A DNA stretch of 33,316 nt from an uncultured Rhodospirillales bacterium (GTDB lineage Bacteria; Pseudomonadota; Alphaproteobacteria; Reyranellales; Reyranellaceae), in assembly GCA_945957125.1 (NCBI GenBank), contig CAMFJT010000035.1, positions 1-33,316 on the forward strand. Reading direction: 5' to 3'. This document shows positions 24,208 to 32,298 of the stretch, in pieces (position 1 is the stretch's first letter; each line of letters opens with the position of its first letter). The notes under the pieces are model-generated. The model did not search any database. It saw only the letters and a program-made list of their open reading frames with translations, and was not told the DNA's origin. The translations under genes and the position numbers were made by a program.

Positions 24208-25221
24208 TCAGACCGACGAGCGCTCGACGATCTCGAAATCCAGCTCGAGACTGCGGCTTGCGGTCCTCGAGCCCTCGGGCTGCAGCCGCTCGATGAGCGT
24301 GCGCGCCGCCAGCGCTCCCAGCTCGAGCTCGGGCTGGCGCACCGTGGTGAGGCCGAGCAGGTTCGCGGTCGGGATGTCATCGAAACCGACGATCGCCACG
24401 TCGCCAGGAATGGAGAGGCCCGCCTCGCGCGCCGCCTGCATCGCGCCGATCGCGATCATGTCGTTGGCGCCGAAGACAGCGGTCGGCCGGTCGCCGCCCT
24501 GCGCCAGCAACGTCCGCATGGCGCGCACGCCCGCCTCTGCCGAGTGAGCGTTGTCGACGATGAGCTGCGGCGCGAGCCCTGCCTCGCGCATCACCTTCCC
24601 GTAACCCTCCGCCCTCACCTGGCTGGGTCCGAAGCCGGCGACGATCATGGCGATGCGGCGATGGCCGCGGCGGATCAGCAACCTGGTCATCGCCGCCGAA
24701 GCCGCGACGTTGTCGATGAACACGCTGTCGATCGGGGGGCCGCCGCGCCGCACGGACTGGCGACCGAGCAGCACGAGAGGCAAGTTGCCCCGCGCCACGT
24801 CGGTGAGATCGGCGGCGCGAAAATGATAGAACATGCCGACCGCGCCGTCGGCCCGGCCCTGCTGCAGCCAGCCCAGCGCGCGCCGCTCGCCCTCCGGCGT
24901 GCCGTCCGTATCGTAGATCAGCACCGCATAGCCGGCCGGCGCCGCCGTCGCCTGCAGGCCGCGGACCAGCCCCGGATAGAACGGATTGGTGATGTCCGGG
25001 ACGATGCAGGCAAGCGTCATCGTCCGCGCGTTGCGCAGGGTGCGGGCCGGATGACTGGGCCGATAGCCGATCTCGCCGGCCAGCCTCAGGATGCGCTCAC
25101 GCGTCGGCACCGGCACCGCCGATGTCTCCGCCCTGTTGAGCACGATCGACACCGTCGCCTGCGAGACGCCGGCGGCCAACGCGATGTCCTTCTGCGTCGG
25201 ACGGGCGGAACGGTGCTGCAT
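24208..25221 (-). CDS. LacI-family transcriptional regulator
   Basis: A 337-residue repressor. The N-terminal helix-turn-helix and hinge (QKDIALAAGVSQATVSIVLN at about 10-29, YRPSHPARTLR near 53) bind DNA. The periplasmic-binding-protein-like effector domain (about 68-335) includes LACIVPDITNPFYPGLVRG and the ending GFDDIPTANLLGLTTVRQP typical of LacI/GalR proteins. It diverges from the second DraG gene and the ABC importer, and a perfect 12-bp palindrome lies between, so it most likely represses both directions until a sugar-like ligand binds. The ATG at 25221 is the first after the intergenic region. Confidence 0.93.
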   Translation of the reverse strand: MQHRSARPTQKDIALAAGVSQATVSIVLNRAETSAVPVPTRERILRLAGEIGYRPSHPARTLRNARTMTLACIVPDITNPFYPGLVRGLQATAAPAGYAVLIYDTDGTPEGERRALGWLQQGRADGAVGMFYHFRAADLTDVARGNLPLVLLGRQSVRRGGPPIDSVFIDNVAASAAMTRLLIRRGHRRIAMIVAGFGPSQVRAEGYGKVMREAGLAPQLIVDNAHSAEAGVRAMRTLLAQGGDRPTAVFGANDMIAIGAMQAAREAGLSIPGDVAIVGFDDIPTANLLGLTTVRQPELELGALAARTLIERLQPEGSRTASRSLELDFEIVERSSV

Positions 25222-25261
25222 CGCTTGGCGGTATCTCGCGATTGACGGGAGTGAGACTTAC

Positions 25262-25273
25262 TTATACGTATAA
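25262..25273. promoter_or_regulatory. Probable LacI-family operator
   Basis: TTATACGTATAA is a perfect 12-bp palindrome with the central CG usual for LacI/GalR operators, extended imperfectly to TA-c-TTATACGTATAA-c-TA. It lies in the 83-base gap between divergent lacI and the DraG-ABC operon, close to a TTGACG box at 25242-25247, so a bound repressor could block both promoters. Confidence 0.7.
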
Positions 25274-25304
25274 CTAAAGACAATCAATCAAAGGACGGTC
25301 GTCC

Positions 25305-26321
25305 ATGGGGGAAACGGAAGCTCTCGCGACAAGCCGGCTCGAGCTCGGTGCCTTCGCCAGCCTCGCTTTCGGCATCGTCGGCGACGCCATGGGCACGCCC
25401 ACCGAGAATCTCGAGCCCGAGCTGATCCACGAGAAGTTCGGCTGGGTCGAAACCTTCGAGGGCGACGGCACCGACGATTCGATCATGCGCAACCTGATCG
25501 CCGATGCGCTGCTGGCGACGGGCGGCTATGCCGACGCCGATTCCTGGGCAACGGAATGGATGCGCCAGCACAAGGAGATTTTCGGCCAGAAGGTCGGGCG
25601 CTTCTTCCCGTCGGTGCTGCATTCGGCGGCGAAGCTGCGCTTCGGCGACACGCCGCGCACCATCGCCACCGGCAACATGCCGAGCTCGAGCTCGGCCATG
25701 GCGATCGCGCCAGTCGGCATCGTCAATGCCGGCCATCCGCGCGCCGCTGCCGCGCAGGCAATGGAGCTGGCCAGCCTGATCCATGTCACCGACGTGGCTT
25801 TCTGCCAGGACGGCGCGGCGGCGATCGCGGCCGCCGTTGCCTCGGCCCTTGGCGGCGCCCGGTCGATCGACGAGGTGATCGCCAGCGCGGTGGCGGCGAT
25901 CAAGCCGTGGAGCGGGCGCGACATGCGGCAGCTCATCGAGCAGGCGCTCGAGCTGGCGCGCGGTGCCAACGACTATTTCGGCTTCCGCACCGGCTATCAC
26001 CAGCGGTTCCGCCGCGCCATCGCCTGCGACAGCCGTGAGACCGTGCCGGCGACTCTCGCGATCTGCCTGCTGGCGGGCGGCGATCCATGGAAGGCGGTGA
26101 CCTACGGCGCGAATTTCGGGCGCGATGCCGACACCATCGCCTGCATGGCGGGCTATGTCTGCGGCGCCTTCAGCCGCGACGAGAAGAGCGTCATGGACGC
26201 GCTGAAGGGACTGCCCGCGCCGATCGTCGAACGCGAACGCAGCCTCGCGAAGCGGCTGGTCGTGCTCGCCCGGCAAAAGGCCCGCAACGAGATCAAGAAC
26301 TGGCAGCCGCTGGCCGGCTGA
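25305..26321 (+). CDS. ADP-ribosylglycohydrolase (DraG)-family protein, short form
   Basis: A 338-residue single-domain DraG-fold hydrolase. The metal-site motifs are GDAMGTPTE (26-34), GTDDS (55-59, Asp57 and Asp58) and the late FGRDADTIACMAG (271-283, Asp274 and Asp276), a full set. It differs strongly from the 716-residue DraG protein next door and has no lectin-like tail. Known members remove ADP-ribose from proteins or hydrolyse free ribosides; within a sugar-import operon a catabolic glycosidase role is the more likely inference. The ATG at 25305 has AAAGGA about 10 bases upstream. The binding-protein gene follows after 35 bases, so it is the first gene of the operon. Confidence 0.88.
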   Translation: MGETEALATSRLELGAFASLAFGIVGDAMGTPTENLEPELIHEKFGWVETFEGDGTDDSIMRNLIADALLATGGYADADSWATEWMRQHKEIFGQKVGRFFPSVLHSAAKLRFGDTPRTIATGNMPSSSSAMAIAPVGIVNAGHPRAAAAQAMELASLIHVTDVAFCQDGAAAIAAAVASALGGARSIDEVIASAVAAIKPWSGRDMRQLIEQALELARGANDYFGFRTGYHQRFRRAIACDSRETVPATLAICLLAGGDPWKAVTYGANFGRDADTIACMAGYVCGAFSRDEKSVMDALKGLPAPIVERERSLAKRLVVLARQKARNEIKNWQPLAG

Positions 26322-26356
26322 CCGGACGAAGGAAGACAGACAGGAGGAAACCGACC

Positions 26357-27700
26357 ATGCACGCGCCGAAGCCCACGCGTCGCTCGCTCCTCGCGGGCGC
26401 CGCCACGACTGCCTTTGCGTCGTCGATCCGGCCCGCCCTTGCGGCGCCCAAGACCATCGTCTGGTGGTACGAAGGCGCGACGGCGACGCAGCAGGCGGCG
26501 CTCACCAAGTACCTCGTCGAGCCGTTCAACAGCTCGCAGTCCGACTACAAGCTGGTCGTCGAATGGCGCGGCAACGCCCTGCCCGACCAGCTCCTCGTGG
26601 CGCTGGCCGGCGGCCAGGGCCCCGATATCGTGCTGACAAACGGGCCGTCCTGGACGCAGCGCTTCGTCACCGGCAACAAGCTGCTCGACCTGAATGGCTT
26701 CGCGCAGAAATTCGGCTGGAAGGAGAAGCTGGCGCCGATCGTGATCCAGCTCGGCAGCTACGACGGCAAGCTGATCGCGCTGCCCAAGACGATCGAGACG
26801 CAGGCGCTCTTCTATAATCAGACCTTGTTCAAGCAGAAGTCGTGGGCGCCTCCCAAGAACCTCGCCGAGGCGGAGTCGCTGGCCGACACGATGCTGAAGG
26901 CGGGCATCCAGCCGTTCGCGGCCGGCAATGCGGGCCAGCGCTTCGCCAACCGCCATCTGCTCGGCATCTTCTACAACAATTACTGCTCGCCCGAGATGGT
27001 CTACAAGGCGCTGAGCGGCGAGGTGCCGTGGAACGCGCCGGTCTTCGTCGAGGCCGTCGAGCTGCTCAAGAGCTGGTGGGACAAGGGTTATTTCGGCGGC
27101 CAGAAATACTTCTCGCTGAACATGAACCAGTCGTTCGCGCTGCTCGCGGCCGGCCGCGCCGGCATGGCGATGCAGGGCACCTGGGCCTTCCAGTGGGTGC
27201 CCGACACGTTCGAGAAGACGAAGCAGGAGATGGGCGTCGCGCCGCTGCCCCAGCTCTCGGCCAAGGCGCCTTATCCGATCTTCGTGCTCGGCATCGGCGC
27301 CGACCTCGCGATCAACGCCGCCTCGCAGGTTGCCGAGGGTTGCGCAATGGTGCTCGACCGGCTGATCGACTACGCCTTCGTGGAGAAGATGTCCCAGGTG
27401 TGGGAAGGCGAGTGGAACATCCCCTTCGCCAAGCCCGCGCCCGTCGTCGCCACCGACGACAAGGTCCAGGCCGAGGCTGCGCGCCTGCGCGCCGGACTCG
27501 GCGAAGCGATGGTGAGTGGCCGCTACGGCTATGCGCCATGGACCTTCTGGCCGTCCAAGACCGACGACTACATGAAGGGCGGCGTGGAAGAGGTCTGGCT
27601 CAAGCAGGTCACGCCCAAGCAGTTCAGCGACAAGGTGAACGAGATCTTCCAGCAGGAGCTGAAGGACGGCGTCGTCAAGAAGCCGCCGCCGCGCGGCTGA
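26357..27700 (+). CDS. CUT1-type sugar ABC transporter substrate-binding protein
   Basis: A 447-residue extracellular-solute-binding protein family 1 receptor. A twin-arginine-like signal (PTRRSLLAGAATTAFA, cleavage probably near ALAAP at 31) precedes a maltose-binding-protein-like fold with WYEGATATQQ, LPDQLLVALAGGQGPDIVL, LPKTIETQALFYNQTLF and AAGRAGMAMQGTWAF. Such receptors bind oligosaccharides, polyols or glycerophosphodiesters. The ATG at 26357 has CAGGAGG 9 bases upstream. It lies between the short DraG gene and two permeases in one operon. Confidence 0.93.
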   Translation: MHAPKPTRRSLLAGAATTAFASSIRPALAAPKTIVWWYEGATATQQAALTKYLVEPFNSSQSDYKLVVEWRGNALPDQLLVALAGGQGPDIVLTNGPSWTQRFVTGNKLLDLNGFAQKFGWKEKLAPIVIQLGSYDGKLIALPKTIETQALFYNQTLFKQKSWAPPKNLAEAESLADTMLKAGIQPFAAGNAGQRFANRHLLGIFYNNYCSPEMVYKALSGEVPWNAPVFVEAVELLKSWWDKGYFGGQKYFSLNMNQSFALLAAGRAGMAMQGTWAFQWVPDTFEKTKQEMGVAPLPQLSAKAPYPIFVLGIGADLAINAASQVAEGCAMVLDRLIDYAFVEKMSQVWEGEWNIPFAKPAPVVATDDKVQAEAARLRAGLGEAMVSGRYGYAPWTFWPSKTDDYMKGGVEEVWLKQVTPKQFSDKVNEIFQQELKDGVVKKPPPRG

Positions 27701-27704
27701 GGAC

Positions 27705-28586
27705 GTGACCTCTCCCGCACGGCGCAAGAAGCCGCCGAACCGCAAGTGGCTGTTCCTGCTGCCGGCGCTGATCGTCAGCCTGAGCGTCGTGCTGGTGCCG
27801 GTGATCGTCACCACGCTGCTCGCCTTCACCGACTGGAACGGCTTCAGCCTGCCGAAATGGATCGGGCTGGCGAACTTCACCACCGTGATGCAGGAGGCGC
27901 GCTTCTGGGCGGCGTTCCGCAACAACTGCGTCTACACGTTCCTGTTCGCCACCCTGCCGATGATCTTCTCGCTGCTCGCGGCGCTGATGCTGATGGTGAT
28001 CCGCAGGGGAAGGACATTCTTTCAGGTCGTCTACTTCCTGCCGGTCACCATCGCCACGGTGATCCTGGCGCTGATCTGGCGCAGCATGATCTACAGCCCG
28101 ACCACCGGCGTGGTCGGCTGGCTGCAGCAGCTCGGCATCCCGATCGACAATCCGCTGGTCAACGTCGAGACCTCGCTGCTGGGCGTGCTGTTCGTCGACA
28201 TGTGGAGCTGGTGGGGCTATCTCACGGTCATCTACTTCGCCGCGCTGCGCCAGGTCGACCGCTCCCTGATCGAGGCTGCGCTGGTCGACGGTGCCTCGCG
28301 CTGGCAGACCTTCTGGCACGTGCTGCGGCCGTCGATCCTGCCGACCGTTATGTTCATGCTGCTGATGAGCATCATCTGGTCGTTCCGGGTATTCGACTGG
28401 ATCTACGTGCTGACCGAAGGCGGGCCGGGCTTCTCCAGCGAGGTGCTGGCGACGCTGGCCTACAAGACTGCCTTCCAGTCGTTCGAGGTAGGACGCGCCT
28501 CCGCCTATTCGCTGTCGATGAGCCTGCTCGGCCTCGCAGCGATCGTCATCTACCTGCGCCTCCAGGCGCGGCGCGAGAAGGCCTGA
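27705..28586 (+). CDS. CUT1-type sugar ABC permease (MalF/UgpA-like)
   Basis: A 293-residue inner-membrane permease with six predicted helices. The ATPase-contact loop carries the EAA motif EAALVDGASRWQTFWHVLRP at about 190-209, and VYFLPVTIATVILALIWR and TEGGPGFSSEVLATLAYKTAF are typical of the MalF/UgpA group. It starts at GTG 27705, 4 bases after the binding-protein stop, and the partner permease begins one base after its own stop. It needs an ATPase that is not encoded here. Confidence 0.92.
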   Translation: MTSPARRKKPPNRKWLFLLPALIVSLSVVLVPVIVTTLLAFTDWNGFSLPKWIGLANFTTVMQEARFWAAFRNNCVYTFLFATLPMIFSLLAALMLMVIRRGRTFFQVVYFLPVTIATVILALIWRSMIYSPTTGVVGWLQQLGIPIDNPLVNVETSLLGVLFVDMWSWWGYLTVIYFAALRQVDRSLIEAALVDGASRWQTFWHVLRPSILPTVMFMLLMSIIWSFRVFDWIYVLTEGGPGFSSEVLATLAYKTAFQSFEVGRASAYSLSMSLLGLAAIVIYLRLQARREKA

Positions 28587-28587
28587 C

Positions 28588-29421
28588 ATGGAACTGCATA
28601 TCGGCAAGCTCACGCGGCTCTTCGTCTACGTGCTGCTGGGCGCGGCCGCTTTCTCCGTGGCCGCGCCGCTCGCGCTGATGGTCCTGAACAGCCTGCGCAG
28701 CAACTTCGACATCCTGATCTCGCCGCTCGGCTGGCCGAGCGAGCCGGAATGGGACGTCTTCGCGCGCGTCTGGAAGGAGGCGCAGCTCGGCCAGGCCATC
28801 GTCAACAGCCTGGTGATCGCCGGAGCCACGGTGGCGATCGTCTGCACCATCTCGTCGATGGCCGCCTGGGTGATTGCCCGCCGCGCGGTGCCGGGCTGGA
28901 TGACGGTGAGCCTCTACTTCCTGGCGACCACCACCGTGCCGATCCAGATGTTCATGTTCCCGCTGTATTTCGTGATGGCCAAGCTCGGCCTGATCAACAG
29001 CCCGATCGCGGTGATCGTCATCTACTCGGCGATCTTCACGCCGTTCTCGCTGTTCCTGTTGCGCACCTACGTGCTCGACGTGCCGATGGAGCTCGAGGAG
29101 GCGGCGCGCATCGACGGCGCCTCCGACCTGCAGGTCTTCGTCAAGGTGATCGTGCCGCTGATCTCGCCCGGCCTGCTGACGGTCGCGCTGATCGTCTGCC
29201 TCAACGTGTGGAACGAGTTCCTGATCGCGATCACCTTCCTGCAGAACGCCGACGCCGCGACCGCGACGGCGCGCTTCTACCAGCTCACCGGGCGCTACGG
29301 GAACAATCTCGCCGACCTGATGGCGGTGGCGACGATCATCGCCCTGCCGACTCTCGTGTTCTTCGTGATCGTCCAGCGGCGCTTCATCGAGGGCGTCTCG
29401 GCCGGCGCGGTCAAGGGCTGA
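28588..29421 (+). CDS. CUT1-type sugar ABC permease (MalG/UgpE-like)
   Basis: A 277-residue inner-membrane permease with six predicted helices. The EAA motif reads EAARIDGASDLQVFVKVIVP (about 171-190), and MVLNSLRSNFDI near the N-terminus and the ending QRRFIEGVSAGAVKG are hallmarks of the MalG/UgpE group. It is the last gene of the operon; the next gene is convergent 13 bases later, so no MsmK/UgpC-type ATPase follows. A shared ATPase encoded elsewhere is expected, as known for several CUT1 systems. Confidence 0.93.
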   Translation: MELHIGKLTRLFVYVLLGAAAFSVAAPLALMVLNSLRSNFDILISPLGWPSEPEWDVFARVWKEAQLGQAIVNSLVIAGATVAIVCTISSMAAWVIARRAVPGWMTVSLYFLATTTVPIQMFMFPLYFVMAKLGLINSPIAVIVIYSAIFTPFSLFLLRTYVLDVPMELEEAARIDGASDLQVFVKVIVPLISPGLLTVALIVCLNVWNEFLIAITFLQNADAATATARFYQLTGRYGNNLADLMAVATIIALPTLVFFVIVQRRFIEGVSAGAVKG

Positions 29422-29434
29422 GCCGTCGGCAAGA

Positions 29435-30109
29435 CTACCAGCGGGCGAAGAACTGGCGGATCGGCTCGGCGCCCGGATTGCTGTAGCGCCGGTCGACGAC
29501 GATCGCCCGTCCGGTCGCGCCCGCGCCGTAGTAGAGCGCGTTCCAGTCGTTGTCGGCGTCGATGTAGGAGCCTTCGAGCGAGACGCCGGCGAACAGCCCG
29601 TTGGAGTTGGCGAAGGCCAGGATGTCGGCGCCGGCCGCTCCCGTCGTCGCGCCTTCGAAGCCGGCGCCGACCGCCACCATGGTCACACCGGCTTCGGCGC
29701 CGACCTTGAACTTGTGGTCGAGGATGGCCTGCAGGCCCTTCTCGGTCAGGATGATGAAGACGATCTCGGAGACCTTGCCGCCGATCTGCAGGCCGATGCT
29801 GCCCGAGCCCATGCCGTAGAAGGCGGGATAGCTCCAGTTGTCCTTGCCGGTGCGCGACATCAGCACGCCGCGGCCGCCGGCGGCGCCGAGGATGAAGCCA
29901 CCCTGGACCAGCTCGGGAACGATCAAGACGCCGCGCGCCTTGGACATCATCTTCAGCGCGTCGGGAAAATCCTTGCCGGTAATCACTTTTTGCGCGGTGC
30001 CCAGGCTCTGGTCGACCAGCGACTGGCGCTTGGCGTCGGCGCGGGCTGCGGCCGGCACGAGGGCGAGAGCCGCAGTCCCGGTCAGGACGGATCGGCGGGC
30101 GAGCGTCAT
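29435..30109 (-). CDS. SYLF (Ysc84-type) lipid-binding domain protein
   Basis: A 224-residue protein with a twin-arginine-like or Sec signal (LARRSVLTGTAALALVPAAARA, about 3-24), so it is exported. The rest is a SYLF/Ysc84 domain: KARGVLIVPELVQGGFILGAAGGRGVL, WSYPAFYGMGSGSIGLQIGG, and the late NSNGLFAGVSLEGSYI, all characteristic. In eukaryotes this domain binds phosphoinositides; in bacteria the role is unclear. The ATG at 30109 has AGGAG 6 bases upstream. It is convergent with the ABC operon, and a TATTAT -10-like box (30175-30180) lies upstream without a clear -35. Confidence 0.9.
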   Translation of the reverse strand: MTLARRSVLTGTAALALVPAAARADAKRQSLVDQSLGTAQKVITGKDFPDALKMMSKARGVLIVPELVQGGFILGAAGGRGVLMSRTGKDNWSYPAFYGMGSGSIGLQIGGKVSEIVFIILTEKGLQAILDHKFKVGAEAGVTMVAVGAGFEGATTGAAGADILAFANSNGLFAGVSLEGSYIDADNDWNALYYGAGATGRAIVVDRRYSNPGAEPIRQFFARW

Positions 30110-30207
30110 TTTCGGCTCCTGTTTCTTGCTTGCAGCCGACGCCGGGGAAGCGCCTTTGCGGCCACAACACTCACATAATAGCACGCTTTGGCGCAGAAAT
30201 GCGGCAC

Positions 30208-30777
30208 TTACCCGCGCGCCGAGGGGCGATCTTTCAGTGTCAGCGGAAGGCCGGCCGTCATCAGGACGACCCGGTCCGCCCGCTCGGCCATGCGGATGTT
30301 GAGCCGCCCCTGCGCGTCGCGAAAGGCACGGCCGAGCGGCGTGTCGGGCACGATTCCGAGGCCGACCTCGTTGCTCACGAAGACGACCGGGACCGCCACC
30401 TCGTCGAGCGCCCGCACCAGCTCGTCGGTCGCCTCGTCGACGTCGCTGCCGCCGAGCATCAGGTTGGAGAGCCACAGGGTCAGGCAGTCGACCAGCACCG
30501 GCCGGCCATGCGCGGCCGCCGCAACGAGCGCCTCGTCGAGCTCGAGCGGCTCCTCGATCGTCGTCCAGTTCGCGCCGCGCCGGGCGCGATGGGCCATGAT
30601 GCGCGTGGCCATCTCGACATCGCCCGCCTGCGCGGTCGCGACATAAACGGCCGGTCGCGGCGCGGCACCATGCAGGGTGCCGGCGACCAGCCGCTCGGCA
30701 TGGGTGCTCTTTCCCGAGCGGGCGCCGCCCAGCACGAGGCTGACGGGCGGCAACGGAAACGTCCGGAGATGCTCCAT
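30208..30777 (-). CDS. cobU: Adenosylcobinamide kinase / adenosylcobinamide-phosphate guanylyltransferase
   Basis: Phosphorylates adenosylcobinamide and then attaches GMP, preparing it for nucleotide-loop assembly of vitamin B12. The 189-residue product has the P-loop GGARSGKST at 17-25, the likely GMP-accepting His63 in MAHRARRGANW, DCLTLWLSNL and SNEVGLGIVP, all diagnostic of CobU/CobP. The ATG at 30777 shares one base with the methyltransferase stop (TGATG), so translation is coupled. It is the last gene of the minus-strand cob operon (cobS, CobC-like, methyltransferase, cobU). Confidence 0.96.
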   Translation of the reverse strand: MEHLRTFPLPPVSLVLGGARSGKSTHAERLVAGTLHGAAPRPAVYVATAQAGDVEMATRIMAHRARRGANWTTIEEPLELDEALVAAAAHGRPVLVDCLTLWLSNLMLGGSDVDEATDELVRALDEVAVPVVFVSNEVGLGIVPDTPLGRAFRDAQGRLNIRMAERADRVVLMTAGLPLTLKDRPSARG

Positions 30778-31619
30778 CAGGACGGCGTGGCCGTCACCAG
30801 CCAGCACGCGCCGGCGAGCTGCACGCCGTCAGCCGTCGCATGGGGTTTCAGCGCTTCGGCGATGGCCTCCCGGGCTTTCCCGACCTGTTCCGGCGCGGCC
30901 TCCTTGAACAGCCGCGCCAGCGGGCCGAACTCGGAGATCCGGTCGAGCACGTCGGCAACGTCCTTGCCCAGCGCGAGCATGCGGTCGAGCGGCTGGAACG
31001 ACGGCCTCACGAAACCGGCCCCGGCGAGGATGCGCTCGACCCGGGCGCGATCGCCGAAGGAGTATTGACCGGGATCTTCCGGCCCCGGGCGCTCGATCGG
31101 CGGCAGGTGCGGCGCAGCGGCGCGCAGCGGCACCAGCGCCCAGGGATTCTCCGACGGCGTGCGCCAGCACACGAACACGAGCCGGCCGGCCGGCTTCAGC
31201 GCGCGATGGAGGTTCGCGAAGGCCGCGACCGGATCGGCGAAGAACATCACGCCGAAGCGGGAGAAGACCAGATCGAACGCGCCTGCCTCGAACGCGAAGC
31301 GCGCCGCATCGCCGACCTCGAACCCGGCATTGGCGAGCTTCTTCTCGCGCGCCACGGCGATCAGCCCCTCGGCGATGTCGACGCCCAGCACCTGGCCTCG
31401 CTCGCCCACTGCCGCCGCGAGCGCGGCCGTGGTGTCGCCGGTGCCGCAGCCGACATCGAGCACCGTCTCGCCGGGCCGCGCGTCCGCCGCCGCCAGGGCC
31501 GCCTCGCCGAAGCCCGTGACGGTGCGCTGGATCCGCCCGTAGGCGGCCAGCCACATCCGGGAACCCGGGCCTTTCCAGAACTCGGCCTGCTCGGCGGCGA
31601 GCTGCTCGGTGGTCTTCAC
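30777..31619 (-). CDS. Class I SAM-dependent methyltransferase
   Basis: A 280-residue protein with the SAM-binding motif I VLDVGCGTG at 53-61, motif II LGVDIAEGL near 80, and FDLVFSRFGVMFFADP (about 115-130) as in Methyltransf_11/25 enzymes such as UbiE-like and small-molecule methylases. The GTG at 31619 overlaps the phosphatase stop (GTGA) and its own stop overlaps cobU, so it is firmly embedded in the cob operon. It does not resemble the corrin-ring methylases (CobA, CobI, CobJ, CobM), so it may serve an accessory or unrelated step. The substrate is not readable. Confidence 0.85.
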   Translation of the reverse strand: MKTTEQLAAEQAEFWKGPGSRMWLAAYGRIQRTVTGFGEAALAAADARPGETVLDVGCGTGDTTAALAAAVGERGQVLGVDIAEGLIAVAREKKLANAGFEVGDAARFAFEAGAFDLVFSRFGVMFFADPVAAFANLHRALKPAGRLVFVCWRTPSENPWALVPLRAAAPHLPPIERPGPEDPGQYSFGDRARVERILAGAGFVRPSFQPLDRMLALGKDVADVLDRISEFGPLARLFKEAAPEQVGKAREAIAEALKPHATADGVQLAGACWLVTATPS

Positions 31620-32287
31620 GCCCTGCTGCCGCCGTGCGCGATCACGATCTCGCGCGGCATGTAGTTGGTGAAGGCGACTTTCCAGGCATGGGCCGGATCG
31701 GCATTCTCGAAGTGCTCGATCAACGTGATCGAGACGTTGTCGATCTCGAACCGCACCGCCGCCTCGGGATGCATGTCGAAGGCATGGGCCAGCGCGGCGC
31801 GGATCGTGCCGCCGTGCGCCGTCGCCACGATGTCGCGGCCGCGATACTTGTCGGTCAGCCGCTCGATCGAGCGCACCGTGCGCTCGCGCAGGTCGCTGAA
31901 GCTCTCGCCGCCCGGCGGCCGGAACTCCGGCGGTGCCAGCCAGAACAGGTGGCCGTTGCCGGGCTTCTCGGTGATCTCGGCATAGGTCAGGCCCTGCCAG
32001 TCGCCGAACGACTGCTCGGCGAGATCGGGATCGATCACGATCTCGCCGAACTCCGCGCCCGCCTTGCCGAGATGCTCGGCGGTCTTGCGCGCGCGCAGCA
32101 GGTTCGACGAGTACCAGACCGCGCCCTTGGGCAGCAGCTTCGCCTGGTGCCGGAACAGCGCCTCGTTGCTGACGTCGCAGTCCTTGTCGAACTGGCCGTA
32201 GCAGCGGCCTTCGGGGTTCGGCACCGGAGCGTGCCGCACCCACCACCACCGCGTCACCGCTCCCGTGTTCTTCGGCGCCAGGGCCAT
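31616..32287 (-). CDS. Histidine phosphatase, probable alpha-ribazole phosphatase (CobC-like)
   Basis: A 223-residue member of the phosphoglycerate-mutase-like phosphatase superfamily. The catalytic motif is VRHAP (Arg18, His19) instead of the usual RHG, and the second histidine is in TAHGGT. GDWQGLTYAEI and GESFSDLRERTVRSIERL resemble alpha-ribazole-5'-phosphate phosphatases, and the place between cobS and cobU supports that role in B12 assembly. It starts at ATG 32287 (GAAGGAAA upstream), 11 bases after cobS. The N-terminal WWWVRHAPVPNPEGRCYGQ is the form seen in alphaproteobacterial CobC-like proteins; assignment to CobC is by context. Confidence 0.83.
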   Translation of the reverse strand: MALAPKNTGAVTRWWWVRHAPVPNPEGRCYGQFDKDCDVSNEALFRHQAKLLPKGAVWYSSNLLRARKTAEHLGKAGAEFGEIVIDPDLAEQSFGDWQGLTYAEITEKPGNGHLFWLAPPEFRPPGGESFSDLRERTVRSIERLTDKYRGRDIVATAHGGTIRAALAHAFDMHPEAAVRFEIDNVSITLIEHFENADPAHAWKVAFTNYMPREIVIAHGGSRA

Positions 32288-32298
32288 GTCGTTTCCTT

